Source: JACVRW01 sp035650215
Lineage (GTDB): Bacteria; Actinomycetota; Thermoleophilia; Solirubrobacterales; Thermoleophilaceae
Length of the DNA stretch: 64,000 bases
Assembly (NCBI GenBank): GCA_035650215.1
Contig: DASRIC010000002.1
Coordinates: 62,001 to 126,000, forward strand
Direction: 5' to 3'
Position 1 is the first letter of the stretch. Each line of letters starts with the position of its first letter. Of the stretch, positions 17,291 through 25,672 are shown piece by piece. The translations under genes were made by a program, and so were the position numbers. The notes under the pieces were generated by a model, which did not search any database, was not told where the DNA came from, and saw only the letters and a program-made list of their open reading frames with translations.

Positions 17291-19089
17291 GGCCCGAGCC
17301 GTCCCGCCTCCTCGGCCGCGGCCTCCGCCGCGTCGAGCTGGCGCTCGATCAGGTCGAGGCCGGAGCTCCAGAAGCCCGGGTCGGCCAGGTCGACGCCCAC
17401 GATCGCGCCGAGCTCCTCCGGCGGCAGCGAGCCGCCGGCGCGCAGCAGGTCGAGATATGAGCCCACGAACCTCTCGCCCTCCTCCTCGTAACGGCGGTAG
17501 ACCGACAGCGCCAGCAGGTGTCCGTAGGCGTAGGCGTAGACGTAGCCGGGCGCGTCGACGAAGTGCCACACGTACGACCACCAGAGCCCGTAGTCCTCGT
17601 CGAGCTCGACGCTGTCGCCGAGCAGGTCCGCCTGCGTCTCGAGCCAGAGCTCGGCGAAGCGGTCCGTGGACAGCTCGCCGGCGTCGCGGCGCGCGGAGTG
17701 AATAGCGTGCTCGAAGCGGTTCATCGCGACCTGCCGGAAGACCGCCGCCACCGCGCCGTCGAGCGCGCCCGCGAGCAGGTCGAGCCGCCCGGCCGCGCCG
17801 GGCGCGCGGTCGAGCAGCGCCTCGAGCACGATCGTCTCGCCGAAGATCGAGGCCGTCTCGGCCAGCGTGAGCGGCGTGACGAAGTGGTAGATGCCCTGCG
17901 GCCGGGCGAGCGAGGCGTGCACGCCGTGGCCCAGCTCGTGGGCCATCGTGAGCACGTCGTTCGGACGGGAGGTGTAGTTGAGCAGCACGTAGGGGTGCGC
18001 CGACGGCACCGTGTAGGAGCAGAAGGCGCCGCCGCGCTTGCCGGGCCGGGGCGGGCCGTCGATGTAGCCGTTCTCGAAGAAGGCCGACGCGGTGCTCCCG
18101 AGCTCGGGGGAGAAGCCCCCGTAGCAGTCGAGCACGATGCGCCGCGCCTCGTCATAGGGGATGCGCTCGTCCGAGTCGGACACCGGCGCCATCCGGTCGT
18201 AGTAGGCGAGCCGCTCGAGTCCGAGCAGCCTCGCCTTCAGCGTGTACCAGCGCCGGGCGAGGTCGTAACGGCCGGCCACGGCGGCGATCAGCGCCTCGAC
18301 CGACTCGTCGCTCGCCTCGTTCGCGAGGTTGCGCGAGGCGAGCCAGTGCGGGTAGCTGCGCAGGCGGTCCTTCGTGGCTTTGTCGGCCAGCAGCGTGTTG
18401 AACACGTACGCGCGAGTGCGGAGCCCCGGGCGCAGCGCCTCGGTTACGGCCCGGGCGGCCTCGGCACGCCGCTCGCGGTCGGGATCCTGGAGGCGGCTCA
18501 GGCCCTCCTCGAGCGAGGCCGGCTCGTCGAGGTCGGGCAGCGGCACCTCGAGCGCCGCGGCCTGCTCGGTGAAGAGGCGCCGGAAAGCCGATGCGCCGGT
18601 CACGTCCGTCTCGGTAAGCACGCGCTCCTCCGGCTCGGAGAGCTGGTGCGGGCGGTAGCGCCGCAGCGAGCGCAGGTAGTGGGCGCAGAACTCGAGCTCG
18701 AAGGCGGCGAGCAGCTCCTCCGCCCGCTCCTCCGGAAGGAGGTTCCACTCGAGATCGAAGAAGAGGAGCTTCGTCTCCACCTCGGCGCCCAGCTCGCGCG
18801 ATCGCTGGAGCGACGCGCCGCGCTCCGGGTCGGCGGTGTCGAGCGAGAAGCGAAGCATGGCGTAGGAGCCCGCGCGGCCACCGAGGTCGTGGATGGCAGC
18901 CAGCTCGCGCATCGCGTCGGCCAGGCCGGCGGCGCCCAGCTCGGCCACCGCGCCGCGATGGCGCTGGGCGAACGCCTCGGCGCGGTCGCGCGCCTCGGTC
19001 AGCATCTCGATCACGCCGTCGGCTCCCCTGCCGCCCACGAGCGGCTCCAGGTCCCAGGCGGCCTCGGTCAGTGCGGTGTCGGTGCTCAC
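17287..19089 (-). CDS. pepF: Oligoendopeptidase F family M3 metallopeptidase
   Basis: This 600-residue cytoplasmic zinc peptidase cleaves short peptides. The zinc motif is MAHELGHGVHASLA (HExxH), and the third ligand lies in LAETASIFGETIVLEALLD. The N-terminal oligopeptidase domain opens AAWDLEPLVGGRGADGVIEM. The C-terminal part has GYVYAYAYGHLLALSVYRRY, typical of PepF. Length matches the family. The start codon region diverges from the PLP enzyme at 19156. Confidence 0.93.
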   Translation of the reverse strand: MSTDTALTEAAWDLEPLVGGRGADGVIEMLTEARDRAEAFAQRHRGAVAELGAAGLADAMRELAAIHDLGGRAGSYAMLRFSLDTADPERGASLQRSRELGAEVETKLLFFDLEWNLLPEERAEELLAAFELEFCAHYLRSLRRYRPHQLSEPEERVLTETDVTGASAFRRLFTEQAAALEVPLPDLDEPASLEEGLSRLQDPDRERRAEAARAVTEALRPGLRTRAYVFNTLLADKATKDRLRSYPHWLASRNLANEASDESVEALIAAVAGRYDLARRWYTLKARLLGLERLAYYDRMAPVSDSDERIPYDEARRIVLDCYGGFSPELGSTASAFFENGYIDGPPRPGKRGGAFCSYTVPSAHPYVLLNYTSRPNDVLTMAHELGHGVHASLARPQGIYHFVTPLTLAETASIFGETIVLEALLDRAPGAAGRLDLLAGALDGAVAAVFRQVAMNRFEHAIHSARRDAGELSTDRFAELWLETQADLLGDSVELDEDYGLWWSYVWHFVDAPGYVYAYAYGHLLALSVYRRYEEEGERFVGSYLDLLRAGGSLPPEELGAIVGVDLADPGFWSSGLDLIERQLDAAEAAAEEAGRLGP

Positions 19090-19155
19090 GGGAGGGAGGA
19101 TATGAGCCCGTCGCCCGGTCGGTGCTCACGGCGCCAGCGGATATGAACCGTCACG

Positions 19156-20064
19156 ATGTCGGCCGTGAGCGACGCTCCGACACCCCTCGAGGAGGCGCCC
19201 GCCGGGCTCGACGGTGGCCGCCCGCTCTTCCTCAAGCGCGAGGACGTGCACGAGCTGGGCGCGTTCAAGTGGCGCGGCGCGCTGCCGGCACTCGAGGTCT
19301 TCCGCCAGCGCGGCGCCGACGCCGTGGTCACCGCCTCGACCGGCAACCACGGCGCGGCGAGCGCGTGGGCGGCGGAGCGCACCGGGATGCGCGCGATCGT
19401 CTTCGCGCCGGAGGGCGCGAGCCAGGCGAAGCTCGAGCTGCTCGAGCGGCTCGGCGCCGAAGTGCATCTGGTGGGGGAGGACCTCGACGCCGCCAAGGAC
19501 CTCGGCCGCGGCTGGGCCTCGGAGCGCGGGCTGCCGTTCTTCGAGGACGGCGCGGAGCCCGCGCAATTCGACGGCTACGCCGCGATCGGCCGCGAGCTGC
19601 TCGACCAGCTCGGCGTGGCACCGGCACGCGTGGTGGTGCCTGTTGGCAACGGCGCGCTGCTGATAGGCGTGGCGCGTGCGGTCGGCGACGGCACCGTCGG
19701 GGTGGTGGCCAAGGCCGCGCCGGTGATGGCCCTCAGCGTGGCCGAGGGCCGGCCCGTGCCCTGCGACGACAGCGACACGTTCGCTGACGGCATGGCCGTG
19801 CGGGTGGCGGTGCCGCTGGCCGTAACCGAGCTCGCCGGGCTCGGGGTTCCCATGCTCAAGGTGTCCGAACGCGCGCTGGCGCGGGCCGTGGGCGCCTACG
19901 CACAGGCCGGGATCCGAGTGGAGGGGTCGGGTGCGGCGTCCCTTGCCGCGCACCTTGCGCTCGGCCCCGCCGACGGCCCCACGGTGCTGATCGTGACCGG
20001 CCGCAACATCGACGACGGGGTCCATCAGCGCGCGGTCGACGAGCCCGAGGGCTTTCCGGACTGA
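19156..20064 (+). CDS. PLP-dependent threonine/serine dehydratase-like enzyme
   Basis: The 302-residue fold-type II PLP protein has the cofactor lysine in REDVHELGAFKWRGALPALE, the substrate loop TASTGNHGAASAWAAERTGM and the phosphate loop VPVGNGALLIGVARA, where most dehydratases have GGGG. The C-terminal serine-type segment is EGSGAASLAAHLA. It is shorter than IlvA and has no ACT domain, so it is a catabolic or stand-alone enzyme. The exact substrate (Thr, Ser or a related amino acid) is not determinable. The altered GNGA phosphate loop may indicate a shifted specificity. Confidence 0.82.
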   Translation: MSAVSDAPTPLEEAPAGLDGGRPLFLKREDVHELGAFKWRGALPALEVFRQRGADAVVTASTGNHGAASAWAAERTGMRAIVFAPEGASQAKLELLERLGAEVHLVGEDLDAAKDLGRGWASERGLPFFEDGAEPAQFDGYAAIGRELLDQLGVAPARVVVPVGNGALLIGVARAVGDGTVGVVAKAAPVMALSVAEGRPVPCDDSDTFADGMAVRVAVPLAVTELAGLGVPMLKVSERALARAVGAYAQAGIRVEGSGAASLAAHLALGPADGPTVLIVTGRNIDDGVHQRAVDEPEGFPD

Positions 20065-20067
20065 GCC

Positions 20068-20847
20068 TCAGCCGAGTTCCGGCACGAGCTCGCCCACCGA
20101 CTCCACCACCCGCGACGGGCGGTAGGGGTGGCGCTCGGCGTCCTGCTCGGAGCTGAGCCCGGTGAGCACGAGGATCGTCTCGAGTCCCGCCTCGAGGCCG
20201 GCCACGATGTCCGTGTCCATGCGGTCCCCGATCATCGCCGTGGACTCCGAGTGCGCGTCGAGCGCGTTCAGCGCCGAGCGCATCATCAGCGGGTTCGGCT
20301 TGCCCACGTAGTAGGGGTCCACGCCCGTGGCGCGGCTCACGAGCGCCGCGACGCTGCCGGTGGCCGGCAGCGGGCCGTCCGGCGTGGGCCCGATGTTGTC
20401 CGGGTTGGTTGCGATGAAGCGCGCGCCCGCGGCGATCAGCCGGATCGCCTTCGAGATCCGCTCGAAGCTGTAGGTGCGGGTCTCGGCGAGCACGACGTAG
20501 TCGGGATCCCGGTCGGTGAGCGTGTAGCCGTGCGAGTGCAGCGCCGTGGTCATGCCGGCCTCGCCGACCACGAACGCCGTCCCGGCCGGTCGCTGGTCCT
20601 CGAGGAAGCCGGCCGTGGCGAGCGCCGAGGTCCAGATCGCCTCCTCCGGCACGTCGAGCCCGCTGCGCGCGAGCCGGGCGGCGAGGTCGCGGCGCGTGTA
20701 CATGGAGTTGTTGGTGATGAGGAGGAAGGGCAGCCCGAGCTCGCGCAAGCGGGCGATGAATTCCGGCGCGCCCGGGATCGAGTGCTCCTCGTGCACGAGC
20801 ACGCCGTCCATGTCCATCAGCCAGGACTCGATCTTGCGGCGCCCCAT
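20068..20847 (-). CDS. HAD-IIA phosphatase, NagD-like
   Basis: The 259-residue protein shows MDMDGVLVHEEHSIPGAPEF (nucleophile DMDGV), FLLITNNSMYTRRDLAARLA (motif II), VGKPNPLMMRSALNAL (motif III Lys) and TAMIGDRMDTDIVAGLEAGL (motif IV). This order fits NagD/4-nitrophenylphosphatase-type HADs, which act on nucleotide or sugar phosphates. The substrate is not predictable. The ATG shares one base with the cupin stop (TGATG), so it is translated with the upstream cupin gene. Confidence 0.88.
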   Translation of the reverse strand: MGRRKIESWLMDMDGVLVHEEHSIPGAPEFIARLRELGLPFLLITNNSMYTRRDLAARLARSGLDVPEEAIWTSALATAGFLEDQRPAGTAFVVGEAGMTTALHSHGYTLTDRDPDYVVLAETRTYSFERISKAIRLIAAGARFIATNPDNIGPTPDGPLPATGSVAALVSRATGVDPYYVGKPNPLMMRSALNALDAHSESTAMIGDRMDTDIVAGLEAGLETILVLTGLSSEQDAERHPYRPSRVVESVGELVPELG

Positions 20848-21203
20848 CAGCGCGTCTGCCCGTAGTCCTCGCTGCCCATGATGTGGAGGGACACGTAGGG
20901 CTCGTTCCCGACCACCCAGCTGTCGTGACCGGGCGGCACGTAGAAGAAGTCGCCCTCGCGCATCACGTCCTCGCTGCCGTCCTCCATCTTGACCGCGGCC
21001 TGGCCGCTCACCACGAGCCCCACGTGTTCGACCTGGCACAGCGCCTCGCCGCTGGCGGCGCCCACGTGCTGCGACCAAACCCAGCCGGGCTCGTAGGTGG
21101 CGCGGCCGAGCGTCATGGGGCCGACCTCGTAGACCTCGAAGCGACCCTTCTCGAAGGTTCGGATCTCGGTCGGCTTGTCGAGCGGGAGCAGGGTCAGGTC
21201 CAT
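20847..21203 (-). CDS. Cupin-domain protein
   Basis: This 118-residue single-domain cupin carries the two conserved boxes in modified form: WVWSQHVGAASGEALCQVEH (GX5HXH-like) and GDFFYVPPGHDSWVVGNEPY (GX5PXGX2H). A metal site is plausible from the His residues. Function unknown. It is the first gene of a two-gene leftward operon with the HAD phosphatase and diverges from tadA across about 55 bases. Confidence 0.82.
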   Translation of the reverse strand: MDLTLLPLDKPTEIRTFEKGRFEVYEVGPMTLGRATYEPGWVWSQHVGAASGEALCQVEHVGLVVSGQAAVKMEDGSEDVMREGDFFYVPPGHDSWVVGNEPYVSLHIMGSEDYGQTR

Positions 21204-21258
21204 GCCCGAAGTCTTGCGAACGGGGGCGAGCTCCGGCGTCCGGGTGCTTCAACATGAG

Positions 21259-22479
21259 ATGCAGGCCATCGACGAGCTCGCCCATGCCCTGCGCGGCCGG
21301 CTGATCGAGCGGGCCCGCGCCGGCGAGGCGCGCGGAGCCGGCGCCGGGCTCGAGGCCGAGGTGCGCGAGCTCGTGGAGCGCGAGGCGGCGCCGCTTCCCG
21401 AGGCGGAGCGCGAGGCGCTCTGCGCGCGCGTTGTGCTGCTCGCCACCGGCCTCGGCCCGCTGGAGCCCCTGCTCTCGGACCCCGCGGTCGACGAGGTGAT
21501 GGTCAACGGGCCCGACTCGGTCTACGTGGAGCGCCGCGGCCGGCTGGAGCGCACCGACGTGGCGTTCGACTCGGACGCCGACCTGGTGCACGCGATCGAG
21601 CGCATTCTCGCGCCGCTCGGCCGGCGGGTCGACGAGGCCTCGCCGCTCTGCGACGCTCGCCTCGCCGACGGCTCGCGCGTGAACGTGGTGATCCCACCGC
21701 TGTCGCTGAGCGGCCCCTGCCTCACCGTGCGGCGCTTTCGCCGCGAGGGCTTCTCGCTGCGCGACCTGGTGGGCGGCGGCACCCTGCGGGCGGAGCTCGC
21801 GGAGCTGCTGGCGATGTGCGTGGCCGCGCGCGCCTCGGTGCTCGTGAGCGGCGGCACGGGCTCGGGCAAGACCACGACCCTCAACGCTCTGTCCGGCGCG
21901 ATCCCGGGGGAGGAGCGGATCGTGACGATCGAGGATGCCGCGGAGCTCAGGCTCCGGCAGCGGCACGTGGTCAGGCTCGAGGCGCGGCCGGCCAACCTCG
22001 AGGGGCGCGGCGAGGTCACGATCAGGCAGCTCGTGCGCAACGCGCTGCGGATGCGGCCCGACCGCATCGTCGTCGGCGAGGTCCGCGGCGCCGAGGCGCT
22101 CGACATGCTCCAGGCGCTCAACACGGGGCACGACGGCTCGCTCACCACCGTGCACGCCAACTCGCCTACCGACGCGCTGCGGCGGATCGAGACCCTCGCT
22201 CTGATGGCGGGCGTCGGGCTCCCGCACGCCGCCGTGCGGGAGCAGGTGGCGAGCGCGCTCGACCTCGTGGTCCACCAGGCGCGGCTGCCGGACGGCACGC
22301 GGGTGATCGAGTCGGTCACCGAGGTCGTTCGGGTGGCGGGAGGGCCGGGCGCGCGCGAGCTCTTCTCGCGGGGCGGGGGCGAGCCGAGACCACCGACCGC
22401 GGGCTCCCTGGCCGCCCGCCTCGAGGCGTTTCGCGGCGCGGGCGCCCGGGTGGTCACTGCGGCTTCGGAGCCGGGATGA
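21259..22479 (+). CDS. tadA: Tad/Flp pilus assembly ATPase TadA (CpaF)
   Basis: The 406-residue hexameric ATPase powers Tad pilus assembly or type II-like secretion at the inner membrane face. The N-terminal domain has LGPLEPLLSDPAVDEVMVNG and DGSRVNVVIPPLSLSGPCLT. The catalytic domain has Walker A VSGGTGSGKTTTLNAL, the Asp box EERIVTIEDAAELRL, Walker B RPDRIVVGEVRGAEALDMLQ and the His box TGHDGSLTTVHANSP. The frame runs from 21175, but ATG 21259 (or GTG 21244) fits the family and avoids the divergent cupin. The stop overlaps tadB (ATGA). Confidence 0.9.
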   Translation: MQAIDELAHALRGRLIERARAGEARGAGAGLEAEVRELVEREAAPLPEAEREALCARVVLLATGLGPLEPLLSDPAVDEVMVNGPDSVYVERRGRLERTDVAFDSDADLVHAIERILAPLGRRVDEASPLCDARLADGSRVNVVIPPLSLSGPCLTVRRFRREGFSLRDLVGGGTLRAELAELLAMCVAARASVLVSGGTGSGKTTTLNALSGAIPGEERIVTIEDAAELRLRQRHVVRLEARPANLEGRGEVTIRQLVRNALRMRPDRIVVGEVRGAEALDMLQALNTGHDGSLTTVHANSPTDALRRIETLALMAGVGLPHAAVREQVASALDLVVHQARLPDGTRVIESVTEVVRVAGGPGARELFSRGGGEPRPPTAGSLAARLEAFRGAGARVVTAASEPG

Positions 22480-23342
22480 CGAGCCCGGCCGCGCTCGCCT
22501 TCCTCGCCGGCGCAGCGGCGCTGCTCGGCCTGGCGGGGGTCGGGACGGGCGCGGGCGACGCTCTGCGCGCCGGCGCGCCGCGCCTGGCCCGAGGCGCGGC
22601 CGGTCTGGTCGATGTCGTGGCGCGGCTCGGGCGCGAGGGCCGCGATCCCGGCGCCGTGGAGCGGCGCCGCCTGCTCGCGGCCGGGGCCGTCGCGGCGTTC
22701 GCGCTGGGCGCCGCCGTGGCGGGGCCGAAGCTCGGCCTGGCGCTCGCCTGCGGGGGCCCGTGGGCGGTCGCGCGCGTGCTGCGCTCGCGGCGCCGGCGCT
22801 ACTCGCTGGCGGTGGACGCCGGGGTGGCCCAGGTCTCGCTCTCGCTCGCGGACGCCCTGGCGGCCGGGCACTCGCTGCGCGGGGCGGTGGCCGAGGCCGC
22901 GCGCTCGATCGACGGAGCGGCCGGCCACGCGCTCGGCCGGGCTGCCCGGGAGCTCGACGCCGGCGCCGGCACCGACGCCGCACTCGCGGCGCTCCGGGAA
23001 CGGGTGCGCTCGCCGCGGCTCGACATGGTGGTGGCGGCCTGCCTGCTGCAGCGCCGCGCCGGCGGCGACCTCGCTGGGCTGCTGCGCCAGAGCGCCCGCT
23101 CGATGGAGGAGCAAGCCCGGCTCGAGGACGAGGTCCGAGCCGCCACGGCCCAGGCGCGCTTCACCGGGCTGCTGGTGATCCTGTTGCCGGTGGGGGGCGG
23201 GCTGCTCACGGAGCTCGCCAGCCCCGGTTGGTTCGCGAGCCTCTGGAGTTCGTTCCTCACCGCCTGGCTCGTGGGGATCGCGCTCGCGCTGCAGATCGTG
23301 GCGGCGCTGCTGATGCGCCGGCTGGGGGCGGTGCGCCTGTGA
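22476..23342 (+). CDS. tadB: Tad pilus inner-membrane platform protein TadB
   Basis: The 288-residue membrane protein contains one T2SSF domain: VAQVSLSLADALAAGHSLRG, RELDAGAGTDAALAALRERV, LQRRAGGDLAGLLRQSARSM and EVRAATAQARFTGLLVILLP. Membrane spans lie near the N-terminus, about residues 70-95, and in the last 60 residues. It forms the platform on which TadA acts. It overlaps tadA and tadC by 4 bases each. Confidence 0.88.
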   Translation: MTSPAALAFLAGAAALLGLAGVGTGAGDALRAGAPRLARGAAGLVDVVARLGREGRDPGAVERRRLLAAGAVAAFALGAAVAGPKLGLALACGGPWAVARVLRSRRRRYSLAVDAGVAQVSLSLADALAAGHSLRGAVAEAARSIDGAAGHALGRAARELDAGAGTDAALAALRERVRSPRLDMVVAACLLQRRAGGDLAGLLRQSARSMEEQARLEDEVRAATAQARFTGLLVILLPVGGGLLTELASPGWFASLWSSFLTAWLVGIALALQIVAALLMRRLGAVRL

Positions 23343-24202
23343 GCCGCGTCGTGGCCCCAGGGCTCGCGTTCCTCGCCGCCGCGCTGGGCGCCGGCGGGCT
23401 CGCGCTCGTGCTGCCCGCACGGCTACCGCGCCCGCGCGGCCGTGGCGGCGCCCGCCTCGTGCGCGCGCTCGCGACGCTCGGGGCGCGCCTGCGCGCCGGC
23501 GGCGCCACGGCGCCGGGCGACCTCCGGGCTCGGATCGAGGCGGCCGGACGCCCGGCGGGCCTCGGCGTGCGCGACCTGCTCGCCGCCAAGCTCGCCGCGG
23601 CGGCCGCCGCCGGCACGGCCGGTCTGATGCTCGCGGCGGTCGCGCCTGGCCGGCTCGGCTTCGTGATCGCCGCGCTCGCGCCGGCGGCGGGCTTCCTCGG
23701 TCCCGACCTCTGGCTCGGGCGGCTCGCCCGCGAGCGCGCGCGCCGCGTGCGGCGCGACCTGCCCGCGCTGCTCGATTTGCTTCGCGTGACGGTGCAGGCG
23801 GGCGCCTCGCTCTCGGAGGCGCTGCACGCCGTGGGCGAGCGGGCCGGCGGTCCGCTGGCCGCCGAGTGGCGCGCCGTGGGCGGGCAGGTGGCGCTCGGGG
23901 TCCCGCTCGCCGACGCGCTCCAGGGGCTTGCGGAGCGCCTGCCGCTCCCCGAGGTGCGCGCGCTCGTGGCCGCGCTCGACCGGGCGCGGCGCCACGGCGC
24001 GCCGCTCGCCGACACGCTCGAGGCACAGGCCCGCGATGCGCGCTCCGCCCTCGCGCGGCGGATCCGCGAGGCGGCCGCGCGGGCCGGCCCGAAGATGCAG
24101 CTGGTGGTGGCGCTGCTCCTGGTGCCGTCGGTGCTGCTCCTGGTGGCCGCCGCGCTGACGTCCGCCCTGCTGGGCGGGCGCGGGGAGGTGGTTCCGCTCT
24201 AG
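23339..24202 (+). CDS. tadC: Tad pilus inner-membrane platform protein TadC
   Basis: The 287-residue second platform protein has a GTG start overlapping the tadB stop. The T2SSF domain reads DLPALLDLLRVTVQAGASLS, EALHAVGERAGG, GVPLADALQGLAERLPLPEV and TLEAQARDARSALARRIREA, with hydrophobic spans at both ends. No TadE, TadF, prepilin peptidase or Flp pilin follows. The operon ends here and converges with the gene at 24289. Confidence 0.87.
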   Translation: MSRVVAPGLAFLAAALGAGGLALVLPARLPRPRGRGGARLVRALATLGARLRAGGATAPGDLRARIEAAGRPAGLGVRDLLAAKLAAAAAAGTAGLMLAAVAPGRLGFVIAALAPAAGFLGPDLWLGRLARERARRVRRDLPALLDLLRVTVQAGASLSEALHAVGERAGGPLAAEWRAVGGQVALGVPLADALQGLAERLPLPEVRALVAALDRARRHGAPLADTLEAQARDARSALARRIREAAARAGPKMQLVVALLLVPSVLLLVAAALTSALLGGRGEVVPL

Positions 24203-24234
24203 CGCAGACCAGAGGCAATCCGGACCGGGACCCA

Positions 24235-24252
24235 GCCCGAGCCCAGTCGGGC
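24235..24252 (+). terminator. Possible terminator hairpin after tadC
   Basis: GCCCGA (24235-24240) and TCGGGC (24247-24252) form a 6-bp GC-rich stem with a 6-base loop in the 86-base gap between the convergent tadC and the gene at 24289. There is no T-run, which is common in actinobacteria, so the assignment is tentative. Confidence 0.3.
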
Positions 24253-24288
24253 CACAACGCCCCACGAGGAGCGACAGGAGGGACGGTC

Positions 24289-24873
24289 TCAGCAGGACAC
24301 GAGCAGGTGGAACGGCCGGTCGACGTTCGCCGACCCGTCGTTGTTGCGCACGATCACGCGCACGCCGAACTGGTTGTCCGGGGACGACGAGACCGAGATC
24401 TGGCCGGTGCCCGGGCCGGCCGCGCCCTCGTCGCCGATCGTGGCGAAGTAGGTGCAGCCGCGCACGTCGGCGTCGAAGACCACCTGGTAGATGCCGGCGC
24501 CCGGCTTGGCCACCGAGGTGATGCCGCGTCCGCGCACGAGCGTGCCCGCGCTCGAGATCACGCCGTGGCGGCTGATCCCGTCGGCGAGCGCCGCGGCGCC
24601 GACCTTGCCGATCTTGGTCGCGTCGAGCCTGTCGGCGCGGATCTTGGACGCGTCGAGCGACGACTCCTTGATCGCCCCGCCGCCGAAGCCCTCGCGCTTG
24701 GCCTCGTTGCCGCGCAGCGTGCCGTCCCTGAAGTCGCGATTGCGGATCGAGCCGTTGATGATGTCGTCGGAGCCCACGGTCGCCACCGCGTAGGCCGTGC
24801 CGCCGAGCGCCACCACGAGCGCGGCGCATGCCACGACCATCGCGGGTGAAGGGAGGCGCAGAAAGCGCTTCAT
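24289..24873 (-). CDS. Secreted lineage-specific protein of unknown function
   Basis: The 194-residue protein starts MKRFLRLPSPAMVVACAALV with a signal peptide or anchor ending VALGGTAYA. Then come short repeats pairing INGSIRNRDFRDGTLRGNE and SSLDASKIRADRLDATKI, a right-handed-coil-like pattern, followed by a beta-rich C-terminal domain with two Cys (RGCTYFATIGDEG and the last residue C194). Proteins with this ALVVALGGTAYA opening followed by SV/DIING repeats are, in my recollection, abundant in Solirubrobacterales. Function unknown. GGAGGT lies 9 bases before the ATG. Confidence 0.75.
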   Translation of the reverse strand: MKRFLRLPSPAMVVACAALVVALGGTAYAVATVGSDDIINGSIRNRDFRDGTLRGNEAKREGFGGGAIKESSLDASKIRADRLDATKIGKVGAAALADGISRHGVISSAGTLVRGRGITSVAKPGAGIYQVVFDADVRGCTYFATIGDEGAAGPGTGQISVSSSPDNQFGVRVIVRNNDGSANVDRPFHLLVSC

Positions 24874-25115
24874 CGAGATCGGACCTCCGTCCGTTCCTGG
24901 GTCGGGTGATGCCTCCCCGGAGCCAACAGGGGAGGCAGGGGTCGGTTGCGGTCCTCCGTCCCGAGGGCGTCCGTGCCTCCTTCATGCAACCCCGCTTGCA
25001 GGCGGGCGCGTTGGGAGGGCGCCTCCTGTGGGCTCGCTGATCCCGCCGCCGGGGCTCTGCAGAGCGGAAAACACGGCCTCGGTCGGGGGTGGTTGGGGGC
25101 CGTCGGACAGAAAAG
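24874..25115. other. Intergenic region between secreted protein and mraZ promoter
   Basis: About 240 bases without a gene. Reading leftward it holds the leader of the gene at 24873, including a perfect 8-bp hairpin GCCTCCCC/GGGGAGGC (24911-24918 with 24929-24936). This lies about 40 bases upstream of the start codon and could be an mRNA-stabilising or attenuating structure. I found no riboswitch consensus here. Confidence 0.4.
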
Positions 25116-25160
25116 TGGGGCAGGGTGTTGCTAGGTGGGAGAAAGTGGGGTACGGTGGCG
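25116..25160 (+). promoter_or_regulatory. MraZ box overlapping the dcw promoter
   Basis: Five pentamers recur at exact 10-base spacing: TGGGG (25116), TGTTG (25126), TGGGA (25136), TGGGG (25146) and TGGCG (25156). MraZ is known to bind TGGGN repeats with 10-bp phase in its own promoter. A promoter TTGCTA (25128-25133), 17-base spacer, TACGGT (25151-25156) overlaps the repeats, so MraZ binding would compete with RNA polymerase. This fits autorepression of the dcw cluster. Confidence 0.78.
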
Positions 25161-25169
25161 CCAATGAAC

Positions 25170-25210
25170 GACCGGAGTGGCGGGGCTCCTCCCACTCCGC
25201 CACTCCGGTC
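25170..25210 (+). promoter_or_regulatory. Perfect 14-bp hairpin in the mraZ mRNA leader
   Basis: GACCGGAGTGGCGG (25170-25183) pairs perfectly with CCGCCACTCCGGTC (25197-25210) across a 13-base loop. It lies between the predicted start of transcription (about 25163) and the mraZ start (25237). No T-run follows, so it is more likely a 5' stabiliser or attenuator than a simple terminator. Confidence 0.7.
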
Positions 25211-25236
25211 CAACTCACCTCGCAGGGACATGACCG

Positions 25237-25671
25237 TTGGCATTCCGAGGGCACTACGAGCACTCGTTGGACGCGAAAAACCGGCTCAGCATCCCGGCTC
25301 GGTTTCGCGCCGCCTTCTCCACCGGAACCGTTCTCGCCAAGGACCCGGAGACCTGCGTGGCGGTGTGGACCCCCGACACGCACGAGGCAATCATCGAGCG
25401 CGCGCTCGGCGAGCTGAATCCGATGGGCACCGAGTACCGGAAGCTGTCGCGCTTCTACCAGGGCAACTCCTTCGAGATCGACCTCGATGCGGCGGGGCGG
25501 GTCACCGTCCCGACGACGCTCCTCGCACACGCGGAGATCGAGCGCGAGGTCGTGGTGGTCGGCGTGGGAGATCACCTCGAGGTCTGGGGACGGGAGCGCT
25601 GGCAGCGCGAACAGGAGGCGCTCGATGCCGAGATCGGGGAGGTGACCGAGCGCCTTGGCAATCCTTCTTGA
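25237..25671 (+). CDS. mraZ: Transcriptional regulator MraZ
   Basis: The 144-residue protein carries two MraZ (SpoVT-AbrB-like) repeats. The first is in AFRGHYEHSLDAKNRLSIPA with RFRAAF, the second in GNSFEIDLDAAGRVTVPTTL. It is the DNA-binding autorepressor of the dcw cluster and also binds RsmH in other bacteria. The start is TTG: AFRGHYEHSLD directly matches the family N-terminus, and AGGGA lies 8 bases upstream. The out-of-frame ATG at 25230 is not used. The stop is one base before the rsmH ATG. Confidence 0.95.
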   Translation: MAFRGHYEHSLDAKNRLSIPARFRAAFSTGTVLAKDPETCVAVWTPDTHEAIIERALGELNPMGTEYRKLSRFYQGNSFEIDLDAAGRVTVPTTLLAHAEIEREVVVVGVGDHLEVWGRERWQREQEALDAEIGEVTERLGNPS

Positions 25672-25672
25672 C

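Noticed and set aside
20848..22983. Long N-terminal extension in front of the HAD phosphatase
   Set aside because: The upstream part is antisense to tadA and not protein-like; the HAD protein starts at 20847.
24874..24990. c-di-GMP (GEMM) riboswitch in the leader of the gene at 24873
   Set aside because: The conserved GCAAA and GGGACGCAAAGC blocks are absent; only a plain hairpin is seen.
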